Below the pieces are notes generated by a model. The model was given only the letters and a program-made list of their open reading frames with translations, was not told the origin of the DNA and made no database searches. Positions 38,547 to 47,077 of a stretch of 64,000 nt of DNA are shown piece after piece (the first letter of the stretch is position 1; every line of letters begins with the position of its first letter). The stretch comes from CAWBAT01 sp046331665 (GTDB lineage: Bacteria > Acidobacteriota > Terriglobia > Versatilivoradales > Versatilivoraceae), in NCBI GenBank assembly GCA_046331665.1, contig JAXLQK010000016.1, positions 84,485 to 148,484 on the forward strand, written 5' to 3'. The translations under genes were made by a program, and so were the position numbers.

Positions 38547-38966
38547 CTAGATCGATTCCAGGACGCGCTGCAGGCGTTCGTTAACAACGTTCGCCGCTAA
38601 CTCAAGCCTGGGATTACCGCTCAATGAAAGCAGTTTCTCCGCGTTGATGACGCTCACCACTGTATTTCCCTGTTCCTCATAAACAACCAGATTGCAGGGG
38701 AGAAATAAGCCAATATTGGTTTCCTCCTGCAGTGCCTCAAAGGCCAACAAGGGATTACAGACTCCCAATATCACATACTTGCGAAAGTCAATGCCGAGTT
38801 TTTCCTGAAATTTTTCGCGCATATCGATTTCAAACAAGACCCCAAAACCCTCTCTTAACAATCCCTCTTTGGCGTGCTGCATGGCGATCTCATGGGGGAT
38901 GGCCATCGTGCGTTGATGGCCATAAAGGAATGTCTTCTTTTCATCACAACGAGTGGCGAGGTTCAT
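38547..38966 (-). CDS. DUF302 domain protein
   Basis: A 139-residue soluble protein. The body is a DUF302 domain (AKEGLLREGFGVLFEIDMREKFQEKLG and YVILGVCNPLLAFEAL). GAGAGG 8 nt before the ATG supports the start. It follows the universal stress protein gene by 12 nt, so they form one unit. The family is found with stress and redox genes; molecular function is unknown. Confidence 0.83.
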   Translation of the reverse strand: MNLATRCDEKKTFLYGHQRTMAIPHEIAMQHAKEGLLREGFGVLFEIDMREKFQEKLGIDFRKYVILGVCNPLLAFEALQEETNIGLFLPCNLVVYEEQGNTVVSVINAEKLLSLSGNPRLELAANVVNERLQRVLESI

Positions 38967-38978
38967 GGCGAGTCCTCT

Positions 38979-39845
38979 CTAGGATGAGACTACCGTTAGG
39001 ACCGGACAACTCGCATGACGGGTCACGCGGACCGTCGTTGTCCCTAATACGGTTGTGTCGAAAAATCGCTTGTGCTGGGCACCCATCACGATCAAATCAC
39101 AATGCAGGGTCCGCGCCAGTTGAATAATTTGTTCGGCGGCGTGGCCCTGATCAACCATCTCTTTCAAAACACAGCGCGTGCGAAGGGAAGGAGAAACCCA
39201 CTGGCAAAGCTGGTCCTTTAGCTGATTTGAGGATGCTGGATCCACCGGGGGCTCTGCCACATGCAGAACCAATACATTGGCGTCAAACCACTCTGCCAGG
39301 GACACAGTATGCCGTAAGGCAAGCCTCGAGACTTCCGTGAAGTTCACAGGACACAGAATTTGGCGAAACTCCAGTCCCTGCGGCTCGGGGAGTCCGTCCA
39401 AATGTCGCATACTAAGTACAGGGCAATGAGCTTCTCGTAAAACTCTTTCGGTGACCGACCCTAACATCACCCGGCTGATGCCGCCCCGGCCGTGAGTTCC
39501 CATCACAATAAGATCTGCCTTTCGTTCCTGGGCCGTTTGAAGAATGGCTGTTACCGGCGTATAGACCACGACCAGAGATTCCGATTTGACCTCGGGATCG
39601 ATATGAGACCGAACATAGCGGGCCAGATGTTCTTTAGACGCTTTTTTGGCCAAGTCAAAATTCCAGGCCAATTCGTCCATCTGGGAGGCCGTGAAATAGG
39701 GAGGCGGGAGGAAGGGATCGGCATAGATGACGAGCAGTTTGGCTCCGGAACAGATCGCCAATTTATTGCCGTAGCGCAGAGAGAAAGTCGCCAACTCGCT
39801 ATAATCGGTGGGACATAAAATCACTTTTGGAAGATAAGTCTCCAT
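38979..39845 (-). CDS. Universal stress protein with two UspA domains
   Basis: A 288-residue tandem UspA protein. Domain 1 (about residues 6-148) ends with the ATP-binding-type GTHGRGGISRVMLGSVTERVLREAHCPVL. Domain 2 (about 158-286) has a degenerate counterpart (VMGAQHKRFFDTTVLGTTTVRV). It is first in a unit with the DUF302 gene. Such proteins bind ATP or respond to energy and oxidative stress. Confidence 0.9.
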   Translation of the reverse strand: METYLPKVILCPTDYSELATFSLRYGNKLAICSGAKLLVIYADPFLPPPYFTASQMDELAWNFDLAKKASKEHLARYVRSHIDPEVKSESLVVVYTPVTAILQTAQERKADLIVMGTHGRGGISRVMLGSVTERVLREAHCPVLSMRHLDGLPEPQGLEFRQILCPVNFTEVSRLALRHTVSLAEWFDANVLVLHVAEPPVDPASSNQLKDQLCQWVSPSLRTRCVLKEMVDQGHAAEQIIQLARTLHCDLIVMGAQHKRFFDTTVLGTTTVRVTRHASCPVLTVVSS

Positions 39846-39909
39846 CGCGTTATTCCAATCCGTTCAGGACGGAGGAAGGGCAACCAAAGACTTGGCGAAA
39901 AAAGTACTC

Positions 39910-40428
39910 CTAATGGGGACAGCAGCCATGTGCCGCCGATCTTCTCCAGAGTGGAATTCCGTTTTCGTCCCGGACTCTGAATGTTTTCCCATCGGCGATC
40001 TTCAAGGTCAAGGCTACCTGGTGTCCACCGCGAGGACAGTCGATGGAGGCAACGTCGGCACTCAGAATTTCTCCTACCTTTGGCTCAAATCCTCGATCCT
40101 CGAGGTACCAGGAAGGCGCAGTCAGGATAGATATGGTTTTCCCATCCTGAGTCAGAACCTTAATAACCGACGTGGGGCATCGTTCACTTAATTCAATCCC
40201 CACGACCTTCCCCTCAATGTGGGAGGGGGTCCATTTCGTCTCCAGGGCTCCCGCAGCGACGCAGTCATGCTGACAACCACCCTTATTTCCACAATCGGGT
40301 TGGGCGCAACAGCCATAATCCCGGTGGGCACAGCAACCGTGGGGGGTCGCGTTAATTCTGCCGGCGGAAAAGATTAAGAAAATGACGGGGATCAGGACCC
40401 ATAGCTGACTTCCACAGAATCTTCTCAT
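39910..40428 (-). CDS. Secreted cysteine-rich protein
   Basis: A 172-residue protein. ATG at 40428 has a GGAGG site 5 nt upstream, and the longer frame to 40482 is not favoured. It starts with a signal peptide (LWVLIPVIFLIFSAGRINA). A cysteine cluster follows at about residues 31-52 (HGCCAHRDYGCCAQPDC, GGCQHDC). The central part (about 65-150) looks like a small beta-barrel, and the protein ends with another HGCCPH. The pattern suggests metal binding (copper, zinc or mercury) outside the cytoplasm, but no family was recognised. Confidence 0.6.
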   Translation of the reverse strand: MRRFCGSQLWVLIPVIFLIFSAGRINATPHGCCAHRDYGCCAQPDCGNKGGCQHDCVAAGALETKWTPSHIEGKVVGIELSERCPTSVIKVLTQDGKTISILTAPSWYLEDRGFEPKVGEILSADVASIDCPRGGHQVALTLKIADGKTFRVRDENGIPLWRRSAAHGCCPH

Positions 40429-40615
40429 TGCATCCTCCAGTTCCCCTCCCCTGGCGAATGCCGGGTGCAAGCCCATCCACACCTATTATTCAGATTGTGA
40501 GCACAAGGCCGGAATGGGCGCTCACAAAGGCTGGCGAGGAAAATAATTTCTGTTGATTACCTCCTGATGAATTACTTGGATCTACCTTGATCGGGATCAA
40601 TTTCATGTTCAGGAG

Positions 40616-41023
40616 TTACTTTGAGGATTCCCTTGTTACTGTATTTCCGGTGGATTCACCTGCCGTGGCGGATTGAGGTGTTGACTGTGTCCCGCCTTCT
40701 TTCCCCCCCGAGGAATGGATTGTTTGCTTCGACACACCTTTGCCCTGCTTCTTCGAAGCTGAGCTGTCGGTTAAAGGTTTCACCGGTTCCCCAAATAGAG
40801 TTGTCTTGCAGCCACAATCTTCTTCTTTGTTATTGGTCTTCGATTTCTTTTTGGCCTGCTGCGGCGAGGTGCTTTTCTTTTCACTCGCTTTCTGTTGTAC
40901 CGCAGCTTTGGAAGAGGACGAAGAATTGGCTGCCGTGTCGTGGCTCTGAGGTGTCGTTTCCGTCCCCAAGGCCAATAAAGTTGAAAAGGCCAACAAAGGT
41001 AAAAAATGTAAGGGGAATCTCAT
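40616..41023 (-). CDS. Secreted low-complexity Ser/Lys/Gln-rich protein
   Basis: A 135-residue protein starting with a signal peptide (MRFPLHFLPLLAFSTLLALG) behind a GGAGG site 10 nt upstream. The remainder is a disordered region rich in Ser, Thr, Lys and Gln with a single CGCK motif. Nothing else is recognised. It might be an envelope or cell-wall associated spacer; coding status is plausible but not proven. Confidence 0.45.
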   Translation of the reverse strand: MRFPLHFLPLLAFSTLLALGTETTPQSHDTAANSSSSSKAAVQQKASEKKSTSPQQAKKKSKTNNKEEDCGCKTTLFGEPVKPLTDSSASKKQGKGVSKQTIHSSGGKEGGTQSTPQSATAGESTGNTVTRESSK

Positions 41024-41075
41024 CAAGGGAAAGCCTCCTATAAGCCGTGCGGCAGGAACTCGCTTCCCAGGCCAG

Positions 41076-41103
41076 AGAACCGCCTTCAATTTGGCGGTTC
41101 TAC
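41076..41103. repeat. Solitary REP-like palindrome with CTAC foot
   Basis: AGAACCGCC at 41076-41084 pairs perfectly with GGCGGTTCT at 41093-41101, and CTAC overlaps the right end (41100-41103). Read on the minus strand it is GTAG plus a stem, the same foot as the other palindromes. The rest of the 41024-41342 gap shows nothing recognisable. Confidence 0.6.
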
Positions 41104-41342
41104 TGCTGGCAGGTAATGCACCTGGCGTTCCAACCTGGCAAGCCATCGAGTTCAAATGAAATGACTTCTTTGGAAAGCGTTTAGGCATTCAATACTCTTT
41201 TCAAGGGGGGGTGAATTCCCCCATCCACTAGTGATTTTGCGCATGCAAAATCGGAGTTCACTACTCTTGACTGGTTCTCCTGCGACGAATCTTCGCTCAG
41301 CCATAGGCTTCTGTAAACATCGAGACTCGGCATGAAAAGCTG

Positions 41343-41573
41343 TTATCCCGATTGTGTATGATCTCCTGGGTTTGTGGCCTTTTCTCCCACGAATGCCAGC
41401 AGCCAAAAACCGAGCGCCAGCAGCCACCTCAACACAACCAACCAAAGCTTCTCACCATGGATCAGACGGTAGAACCCCATCAGGAAGAAGCCTGTGCCCA
41501 GGCACAAGTACCAGAGCCCCATTCGCGTCAGAGACTTGAATTTCATTGGAAACGAAGGAGCGACCATGACCAT
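41343..41573 (-). CDS. Small membrane protein
   Basis: A 76-residue frame with two hydrophobic segments (MGLWYLCLGTGFFLMGFY and LWLVVLRWLLALGFWLLAFVG). The start is unsure: ATG at 41573, 41567 and 41546 are all possible and no strong ribosome site is visible. No family recognised. The next gene rightward is on the other strand. Confidence 0.4.
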   Translation of the reverse strand: MVMVAPSFPMKFKSLTRMGLWYLCLGTGFFLMGFYRLIHGEKLWLVVLRWLLALGFWLLAFVGEKATNPGDHTQSG

Positions 41574-41822
41574 GGTTTAAGAAGTTTCCCCTTGTTGACA
41601 GAAAAGATTCCTAATAGGGATTCAAGAGTGAGCTGTGGCCACAATGCAGAGATGCTTCCTGCTTGTCTCTTTAATCAGGAGACAAACGTTGGAACTACGA
41701 TTGCTACTCCATTTATTACGATAGTCACTAAGTTTGAAAATTGTCAAATGGCACTGTGAGTCAGGTACCGATTGTGTTTCAAAACATATTGATGGAAGAG
41801 TCCTTAGCCGCCGGAGGGAAAG

Positions 41823-44324
41823 ATGCCGCAGCCATTCGCCCGTGCAATTTTAATGAGTTTGTGGAGTCTTCTATTTTTGTTTGTCACGCCCTGTAAGGGG
41901 GAATGGCAGAACATTGGTCCTATGGTCGCGCTCCAGCCAAAACAGACCGAGCAGCGGTTCCAAAGCCCTCGAGCCAATGTGGTGATCAAGGTACTTGCTC
42001 CGGACTTGATCCGGGTCAGGATGATTCCCGGGACGACCATCGGTCCCGATTATTCCTGGGCCGTCGTCAAAGCTGATTGGCCAGAGGTCCCCGTAGTTTT
42101 TTCTGGTGACGCTAAAACGCGGGTGATGAAAACTTCCGACCTCGAAGTCCGAATCCGCCTTTCTCCATTCCGGCTGTCTTTCTATGACGCGAAAGGCCGG
42201 TTGGTTTGCGAAGACGCCCGCGAAATGAGCTATGAAGGAGAGCGGGTGCGCTCCTGGAAAACGATGCCGCCTGATGAACACTACTATGGGTTGGGCGAAA
42301 AATCGGGTCCGTTGGATAAACGAGGCCATTCCTATGTGATGTGGAATACCGATCCGGCCGGCTATGAGGCGCTCACCGACCCGATGTATCAGACCGTCCC
42401 ATTTTTTCTGGGCCTCCGGGAAGGGAAAGCCTATGGAATCTTTTTCGACAACTCCTATCGGTCCTCCTTTGATCTGGGGGCGGAGTCTGACGCCTATTAC
42501 TCCTTTGGGGCCGAAGGCGGCGAAATGAATTATTACTTTTTTTCGGGTCCGGACCCCAAAGCTGTCTTGGGACGGTTTACCGAGTTGGTTGGAAGAACCT
42601 TTCTTCCTCCGCTCTGGTCCGTCGGATACATCCAGAGCAGTGCCTATTATGCACCCGAAGCAACCTTACGATTTGTGGCCGCCAATTTTCGACAACGCCA
42701 CATCCCTTGTGACGCGGTTTTCTTCGATACCATGCATATGAAAGACAACCTCAGTTTCACCTGGGACAAGTCCAGGTTCCCGAACCCTCGAGAACTCATC
42801 GCGGATCTGCGCCGGTTGGGATTCCACTCTATGGAGATTGTCGACCCTGGTCTCAAAGCGGATGAGGGGTATTGGATCTACAAGCAAGGGCTGGCAGGCG
42901 GCCATTTTCTGAGAAAAAAAGATGGGGAACTTTACTTTGGAATCATTTGGCCCGGCACCTCGGTTTTTCCGGATTTCACTTCCGAGAAGACACGCTCCTG
43001 GTGGGCCGCTCTCATGGAGGACGACGTGAACGATGGCATTGCCGGTGTTCTGACCGACATGAATGAACCCACCATCGATCAGATTCCATTGGAAAAAGGA
43101 TGGATCCCCGGTTCTCTGGACCCCAACATTGTCTTTTACGATCGTGGCTTGCGGAGCCCATACGCAAAGAATCACAACATTTATGGAATGCTGATGTCAG
43201 CAGCGACTCGTGAAGGATTTTTGAAGTTCAGATCCAAGGAGAGACCTTTCGTCATTACGCGGGCCACTTATGCCGGAGGCCAGCGCTACGCGGCCCAGTG
43301 GACAGGGGATAATCTTTCCACCTGGGAATGCCTGCGTGCCAGCTTGCGTCTTGTCATGAGTATGGGCGTCTCAGGGATGCCGTTTGCGGGTTCTGATATC
43401 GGAGGCTTCTCGGGCTACCCGACTGCAGAACTCTACACACGCTGGCTACAGGCTGGGGTCTTCCACCCGTTTATGTGGACGCACAGCGGTGATGCTGAAC
43501 GCACGCTCGATCCGTGGTCTTTTGGTCTGCAGTACGAAGAAATAAATCGTCGTACGATTGAGCTTCGCTATCGCCTTCTCCCTTACCTCTACAATGCGTT
43601 TTATCAAGCCACCCAAACCGGGCTTCCCGTTATGCGCCCTCTGTTTTTGGATTTTCCCGATGACCAAACCGCCATGGATATGACACCGGCGGGTCAAAAC
43701 TATGAATTCATGTTTGGGGACGACCTGTTGGTTGCGCCCGTAGTGAAGGAAGGGGAGCTGCGGCGCAAAGTTTATTTGCCCAAAGGGGAATGGATTGAGT
43801 TTGAATCCGGGAAACCTTTTGCTGGGCCTGCGCAGATAACCGTCGCGGCGCCTTTGGATCATATTCCGATCTATGTGCGCCGTGGAGCCATCCTGCCTAC
43901 CCGCCAGGTCGTCGAGTTCGTAGACCAGGCGCCCATCGATCCGTTGACATTCGAAGTCTTTCCGGGCGGCAACTCATCACGGGATTACTATGAGGATGAT
44001 GGGGTGAGCGTTGAATTTGAAAATGGGAAATTCCTGCGCCGGCAGATCGGTGTCCAGGACCGGCCAAACATCTTGTCCATCCATCAGACTCCAGTCCATC
44101 AGGGCTATACTCCGCCTGCGCGCTCACTTGTTTTCAAGATCCACGGACAAGCGTCCAACCCACGCTCCGTGAAAATTGGCAAACGAACCTTGGAATCCCA
44201 AGGAGTGACCAAACTCCTCTTAAGAGAGATCTCTGAAGGAGCCGCCTACGATTCGGAAAAGGGAGTTCTATGGATCAAGTTGGCTGACGAGCCGTCTCCG
44301 TTGGAAATTACCGTCGAGAAATAG
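41823..44324 (+). CDS. Glycoside hydrolase family 31 alpha-glucosidase/xylosidase
   Basis: An 833-residue exported enzyme with an N-terminal signal peptide (MSLWSLLFLFVTPCKG). It has the GH31 layout: an N-terminal beta-sandwich, a TIM barrel holding the nucleophile in TDMNEPT (about residue 412), the acid/base aspartate in WTGDN (about residue 495), and C-terminal beta domains. It should cleave alpha-glucosides or alpha-xylosides by a retaining mechanism in the periplasm. Downstream are sugar-oxidising genes, so a carbohydrate role is consistent. Intact. Confidence 0.9.
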   Translation: MPQPFARAILMSLWSLLFLFVTPCKGEWQNIGPMVALQPKQTEQRFQSPRANVVIKVLAPDLIRVRMIPGTTIGPDYSWAVVKADWPEVPVVFSGDAKTRVMKTSDLEVRIRLSPFRLSFYDAKGRLVCEDAREMSYEGERVRSWKTMPPDEHYYGLGEKSGPLDKRGHSYVMWNTDPAGYEALTDPMYQTVPFFLGLREGKAYGIFFDNSYRSSFDLGAESDAYYSFGAEGGEMNYYFFSGPDPKAVLGRFTELVGRTFLPPLWSVGYIQSSAYYAPEATLRFVAANFRQRHIPCDAVFFDTMHMKDNLSFTWDKSRFPNPRELIADLRRLGFHSMEIVDPGLKADEGYWIYKQGLAGGHFLRKKDGELYFGIIWPGTSVFPDFTSEKTRSWWAALMEDDVNDGIAGVLTDMNEPTIDQIPLEKGWIPGSLDPNIVFYDRGLRSPYAKNHNIYGMLMSAATREGFLKFRSKERPFVITRATYAGGQRYAAQWTGDNLSTWECLRASLRLVMSMGVSGMPFAGSDIGGFSGYPTAELYTRWLQAGVFHPFMWTHSGDAERTLDPWSFGLQYEEINRRTIELRYRLLPYLYNAFYQATQTGLPVMRPLFLDFPDDQTAMDMTPAGQNYEFMFGDDLLVAPVVKEGELRRKVYLPKGEWIEFESGKPFAGPAQITVAAPLDHIPIYVRRGAILPTRQVVEFVDQAPIDPLTFEVFPGGNSSRDYYEDDGVSVEFENGKFLRRQIGVQDRPNILSIHQTPVHQGYTPPARSLVFKIHGQASNPRSVKIGKRTLESQGVTKLLLREISEGAAYDSEKGVLWIKLADEPSPLEITVEK

Positions 44325-44339
44325 CTGTTTCCCCCGGCT

Positions 44340-44531
44340 GGTAGCCGCGATTGCCGATCTTGCTCCGGCAATCGCGGGATTGCATTCGTAAATTACCGGC
44401 GAAAAGCCCGCGATTGAAGGTCCAAAATCAACCTTCAATCGCGGCTACCAGCTGTAGCGGCAATCCGTGACCGTCGAATCCCGAGTGGTGCGTTTGATTA
44501 CATTACACCGGCGCTCATAGAGCGCCGCTAC
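44340..44531. repeat. REP cluster B, including paired-hairpin copy 2
   Basis: 44340-44452 repeats the 600-707 element with only a few base changes: GTAG foot, GCGATTGCCG/CGGCAATCGC hairpin, CGCGATTGAAGGT/ACCTTCAATCGCG hairpin, CTAC end. The terminal GGTAGCCGCGATTG and CAATCGCGGCTACC are perfect 14-bp inverted repeats. A degenerate GTAG unit follows at 44454-44476, and a CGGCGCT/AGCGCCG palindrome with CTAC at 44509-44531. The remaining gap to 44706 holds no gene. Confidence 0.85.
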
Positions 44532-44706
44532 AATTGCCAGATTGCCGGCATCGACCCTCGAAGGGAGAACCCCTTCAGGAAAATCTTTGCTCCGCCGTAA
44601 AACAACGCTATCCTGCCAAGGTGACAACGAATCTTGTGGGAGTGAGTCGGCTCATTGTCCGCCCGAACTAAATCTTCTTGCCAAGGAAAAAGAGGAGAAA
44701 CGCTTG

Positions 44707-45330
44707 ATGTCTAGAAACGGATCTCAACGAGGCCTGTCTCGGCGACAGCTGTTGTCAATCATGGCAGGTACGGCCTACCTTTCAACTCAAGGTCCTCTTC
44801 TGCAAGCCGCCCCGGCCGCTTGCACTGCCCATAGCCATGCAATGACCAAAGCTGCGGTCCTGCCGCCGCCATCTCCAGGCATCTTCAATCAGCACCAGTT
44901 TGATACCATTGCCACGCTGGCTGAAATCATTATTCCTGCCGATGACCACTCCCCGGGCGCAAAGGCTGCCGGAGTAGCGCCCTTCATTGCAGAAATTGTT
45001 GCTGTCTCCGAAGACACGGTTCAGAAGCTTTGGCTGGAAGGTCTCAAGGCCTTGGATGGAAGATCCCAAAAAATGTTTGGGAAATCGTTTCTCGATACCA
45101 ACGCGGAGCAACAAAAGCAAGTGGTCACGCTCATCAGCCAGCATGAAGAACATCCCGAAACTCTGGAAGATCAGTTTTTCAAGGCCGCGAAGCTGGCTAC
45201 CATAGATGGCTACTACAATTCGGCGATTGGAATTCATCAAGATCTGCAATACCAAGGGAACACGGTCCTGGCGGAATTTCCGGGCTGTGTCCACGAGATC
45301 CACGCCGATCCTTCAAAACCCGCTCAATAA
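44707..45330 (+). CDS. Gluconate 2-dehydrogenase subunit 3 family protein (second copy)
   Basis: A 207-residue small subunit, partner of the GMC gene that starts 56 nt later. ATG at 44707 is preceded by a GAGGAG site, and the protein has a twin-arginine signal (LSRRQLLSIM, then a hydrophobic stretch). The body contains IIIPADDHS and the family's ATIDGYYNSAIGI. It differs clearly from the copy at 5952-6668, and here the small subunit precedes the large one, the reverse of the first locus. Confidence 0.83.
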   Translation: MSRNGSQRGLSRRQLLSIMAGTAYLSTQGPLLQAAPAACTAHSHAMTKAAVLPPPSPGIFNQHQFDTIATLAEIIIPADDHSPGAKAAGVAPFIAEIVAVSEDTVQKLWLEGLKALDGRSQKMFGKSFLDTNAEQQKQVVTLISQHEEHPETLEDQFFKAAKLATIDGYYNSAIGIHQDLQYQGNTVLAEFPGCVHEIHADPSKPAQ

Positions 45331-45385
45331 ATCAGCAAGTCCGCGATGAAGTGGAAAGACTCCAGGAAAAGGCAGAGGGGGAAGG

Positions 45386-46995
45386 ATGTTTGACGTTTGT
45401 GTTATTGGCTCGGGACCCGCGGGCGGAATTCTTTCCAAAGAATTGGCCGAGGCCGGTGCCAAAGTCGTTCTGGTTGAGGCAGGCCGGACAATGCTTCCGG
45501 ATGATTTCGAATATCACGCCTGGCCGTATGAACTTCCCTATCGTGGGACACGCAGACCCGGTTCTCCTCCCGCCGCTTATCCCAAGGAAGTAACCGGGGC
45601 GATTCGTTATGAAGACTGCGACGACATCCAGGTCGACCGCATCCGGGCCGTGGGGGGACGCAGTATCCACTGGAATGCCGCCTGCCTGCGCTTTGCAGAA
45701 CGCGATTTCCGGGAACGGAGTCTGGAAGGAGTTGAAGAAGACTGGCCGCTGAGCTACCAGGAATTGGCCCCGCACTATTCTTACGTGGAAAAAATGATCG
45801 GAGTCACAGGCTCCCGCGAAAACCTGGACATCCTGCCGGATGGCGAATTTCTGCCGCCGCTCAAACCGCGTTGCAGTGATGAGATCGTACAGCGCGCCTG
45901 CCAGCGAATGGGCATTCGCATGATTCCAACCCGGAAGGCGCTTCTTACGGTACCTTACGACGATCGTCCCGCCTGTCACTATTGTGGCCGCTGTATGCGC
46001 GGCTGTGATGTGGGCGCCATCTTTAGCGTGCCCGTGGCGATGTTCCCGAAGGCAATGAAGACCGGGAATTTCACGCTGCTCGAGAACAAGATAGCCCGGG
46101 AACTTCTGGTCGATCGTGAAGGGAAAATAAAAAGCGTCTCTTTGATAGATACGGTCACCCGGCGCGAAGAGGAATTGAGTGCCTCGCTTTTTGGCGATAT
46201 GCTGCGGAGCTCCTGAATCGGCGCGGTTGCTTCTGAACTCCCGTTCGCCGCAATTTCCCAATGGAGTGGCGAATTCCAACGATATGGTGGGACGGTATCT
46301 TCACGGAAATGTGGCGGCCGGCATTAACGGCTACCTGGAAGAATTAGTGAGGACCAAACCCATTAACAACGACGGAGCCACCGACCACACCTACATTCCG
46401 CGCTTCAGCCATCTTCAACCCCAGAAAAAGAATTACGTCGGCGGATTTCACTATCAACTCAGTTACGCAGGCTTCATGTTTCTTATCAGGCACGGACCTT
46501 GAAAGGATTTGGCCCATCCTTCAAGAAGGAGGTCCGTGAACTGCAGCCCGGGTTTGTGCAATTTGGCGGCTGGGGAAAAGCCATGGCCCGGCCGGAAAAC
46601 CGCGTCACCGTCGATCGCAACCAACGCGATGCCTATGGGATTCCGATTCCGGTCTTGCACTTCCGATTCTGCGAAAATGACATTTTGCTGTGGAAAGATA
46701 TCGTGGGAAAGGCTCACGAGATTCTGACCGAAGCCAAAGCCTCCTATGTCGTCAACACGACCCCGGTTCCGACTGGATTTGGAAGCCATGAGGCGGGAAC
46801 GGTGCGCATGGGGAAAGACAAACGCACATCGGTCTTGAATTCTTATTGTCAGGCGCACGAAGTTGACAATTTATTCGTGGCAGTGCGTTCACCACCTACC
46901 CTGAAAAGAATCCAACCCACACCATCATGGCTCTGGCTGTGCGAACCGCCAGGTACATGGCGGCGCAAGCCAAGCAGGGTGGATGGAAAACATAG
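45386..46995 (+). pseudogene. GMC-family oxidoreductase (second copy), three frameshifts
   Basis: A sugar-dehydrogenase-like GMC protein of about 535 residues once joined. The FAD loop VIGSGPAGGILSKEL is at the N-terminus. Frame changes lie near 46195 (then CGAPESARLLLNSR), near 46485 (YQARTLKGFGPSF needs one extra C), and near 46880 (the C-terminal SAFTTYPEKNPTHTIMALAVRT reads in a third frame and ends with TAG at 46993-46995). The cluster CHYCGRCMRGC (about 45975) is as in copy 1. The indels fall in separate places, so this is decay or poor sequence rather than a single event. Confidence 0.82.
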
Positions 46996-47033
46996 TCAAA
47001 GCCAGACGAGGCGCAGGAACTTCCAGGATCCTC

Positions 47034-47068
47034 GACCTTTGACCTTTGACTTCAGACTTTCGATCTCT
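47034..47068. repeat. Heptamer array (GACCTTT type)
   Basis: Five 7-bp units, GACCTTT, GACCTTT, GACTTCA, GACTTTC and GATCTCT, lie directly after the GMC reading end. The period is the same as in the arrays at 12751 and 15561 but with different words. Confidence 0.6.
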
Positions 47069-47077
47069 TCTTGGCTT

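Noticed and set aside
46180..46900. Programmed ribosomal frameshift in the GMC gene
   Set aside because: Three separate shifts without a slippery heptamer or downstream pseudoknot make programmed shifting unlikely.
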